From the NCBI GenBank assembly GCA_034408875.1, contig JAWXCJ010000026.1:1-30115 (forward strand): 30,115 nucleotides of DNA, given 5' to 3'. The notes beneath the pieces are model-generated. The model saw only the letters and a list, made by a program, of their open reading frames with translations. It was not told the DNA's origin and searched no databases. The DNA is from JANNHK01 sp034408875. Lineage in GTDB: Bacteria; Actinomycetota; Acidimicrobiia; IMCC26256; PALSA-610. Shown in pieces: positions 29,276-30,115 of this stretch; the stretch's first letter is position 1, and the number at the start of each line of letters is the position of its first letter. Position numbers and translations under genes: made by a program.

Positions 29276-30115
29276 TCACCCTTCGTTGGCACGGGCGAGC
29301 GCGTCGGCCCACGGCGCCCGTTCGCTGATCATCCGCCGGTACTGCATGACCTGGCGCGGACGGTTGAACCCGAGCGCGCCGACGAGCCGTCCGGCGCGGC
29401 CGAACAAGGCGACGAACTGCCGCTCGGCGAGCGTGCCGTGCGCGACGTGCATCTCGGCTTCGGTCGACACCCACCCGACAGTCTGGATCTTGCGGTCGTA
29501 CTGGTCGGACCATACGAACGGGACCGGCGCGAACGGGGTGCCGCCCGCGTCACCCGCGAGCAGCGTGAGCGCGGCGTGCACACCTTGTTCGGTTGCGTTC
29601 GTCCAGTGCTCCAACCGCATGAGCTCGCCGTCGAACAACGAGTTGGGCCAGCGGGCAACGTCGCCCGCGGCGACGACGCCGGGCGCGGCCAGACACGTCT
29701 CGTCGCACACGACGCCGTTGTCGATTGTCAGACCGGAACCTTCGAGCCACGCGGTCTCGGGCACGACGCCGACACCGACGACGACCAGATCGGCGGCGAT
29801 GATGGTGCCGTCGGCGAGGCGCACCTGCTCGCACCGACCTGCACCGTCGATGCTCTCGACGCCGGCGCCGAGGCGCAGGTCGACGCCGTGGTCGCGGTGC
29901 ACCCCTGCGATCACCGCGCCCAGTTCGGGTCCGAGGCCGCGTACCATCGGCTGCGGCAACGCTTCCAGCAACGTGACGTCGAGGCCGCGCCCGCGACACG
30001 TCGCCGCGACCTCCGCACCGATGAACCCGGCGCCGACCACGACGACGTTCGGCCGCGCGTTGAGCATCGTCCGGATTGCGAGCGCGTCGTCGAGCGTGCG
30101 CAGCGTGAAGACGCC
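29276..30115 (-). CDS. FAD-dependent ferredoxin/rubredoxin reductase-like protein (cut by window edge)
   Basis: The C-terminal 279 residues of a pyridine nucleotide-disulfide-fold flavoprotein; the start lies beyond the right edge. The NAD(P)-binding motif VVVVGAGFIGAEVA is present, as is the second FAD motif GVVAAGDVARWPN. The C-terminal domain includes VPFVWSDQYDRKIQTVGW, GRLVGALGFNRPRQVMQYRRMI, typical of CamA/BphA4-like ferredoxin reductases that feed oxygenases and P450s. There is no redox-active CxxxxC visible. It could supply electrons to a ferredoxin for Rieske oxygenases such as that at 1-118, but this is inference. It is followed by GNAT 4 bp later. Confidence 0.82.
   Translation of the reverse strand, partial: GVFTLRTLDDALAIRTMLNARPNVVVVGAGFIGAEVAATCRGRGLDVTLLEALPQPMVRGLGPELGAVIAGVHRDHGVDLRLGAGVESIDGAGRCEQVRLADGTIIAADLVVVGVGVVPETAWLEGSGLTIDNGVVCDETCLAAPGVVAAGDVARWPNSLFDGELMRLEHWTNATEQGVHAALTLLAGDAGGTPFAPVPFVWSDQYDRKIQTVGWVSTEAEMHVAHGTLAERQFVALFGRAGRLVGALGFNRPRQVMQYRRMISERAPWADALARANEG

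Noticed and set aside
1..30115. CRISPR arrays, prophage genes, integrases or attachment sites
   Set aside because: No spaced direct repeats of CRISPR type, no phage structural genes and no integrase were seen. The only mobile trace is the transposase relic near 7900-8295.

Overview
The window is GC-rich, densely packed chromosomal DNA from an actinobacterium. The best fit is an Acidimicrobiia-like or other deep lineage, probably from an environmental genome. Supporting signs are two F420-type luciferase-like oxidoreductases, a KstR-type TetR repressor, mycobacterial-type sterol side-chain genes, a PimB-like mannosyltransferase, a septum-formation-family protein, and many GTG starts with 4-bp start/stop overlaps. 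The lineage is inferred from gene content; no rRNA or tRNA gene is present to confirm it.

The main system is a KstR regulon for sterol or steroid catabolism. Four sites match the KstR operator consensus TNNAACNNGTTNNA at every fixed position (129-142, 14387-14400, 16801-16814, 20601-20614). A by-eye search found no other perfect match, and each of the four lies within about 40 bp of a start codon. They precede (1) a divergent pair, a Rieske protein cut by the window edge and a patatin-like lipase; (2) the minus-strand operon fadD - DUF35 - ltp4 - ltp3 - NTF2-like - septum-formation-like; (3) an EchA19-like enoyl-CoA hydratase plus a hotdog thioesterase; and (4) the kstR-like repressor gene itself at 20636. 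The ltp4/ltp3 products lack the thiolase Cys and His and sit beside a double DUF35 protein. This is the arrangement of Ltp-type retro-aldolases that shorten sterol side chains.

Layout: 1-3650, Rieske, patatin, a two-TM protein, a beta-lactamase-fold hydrolase and an F420-type oxidoreductase that looks damaged. 3672-6807, a tight plus-strand run of SDR dehydrogenase, phosphotransferase, a 22-codon micro-ORF and a DegT-family enzyme with His in place of the PLP lysine. 6816-8300, a decayed patch with a frameshifted membrane gene, a DUF2510 gene and a transposase remnant. 8343-14350, the sterol operon on the minus strand. 14517-16781, five small four-helix membrane proteins that look like tandem paralogues. 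16826-21235, echA19, thioesterase, terminator, a zinc-ribbon/TM protein, a sphingosine-phosphate-lyase-like PLP enzyme and kstR.

From 21224 to the right edge everything is on the minus strand: F420-type oxidoreductase, ROK kinase, a 57-residue protein, ArsA-like ATPase, a 543-bp structured non-coding gap, SRPBCC protein, membrane protein, PimB-like glycosyltransferase, MFS transporter, phosphotransferase, GNAT acetyltransferase and a ferredoxin-reductase-like flavoprotein cut by the edge. The glycosyltransferase - SRPBCC - ArsA part recalls, from memory, the mycobacterial Rv2188c-Rv2182c neighbourhood and is probably core envelope biology rather than part of the sterol regulon.

The least explained items are the five-paralogue membrane array between two KstR-controlled promoters, the structured gap at 24360-24902, and two micro-ORFs that overlap both neighbours by a few bases.
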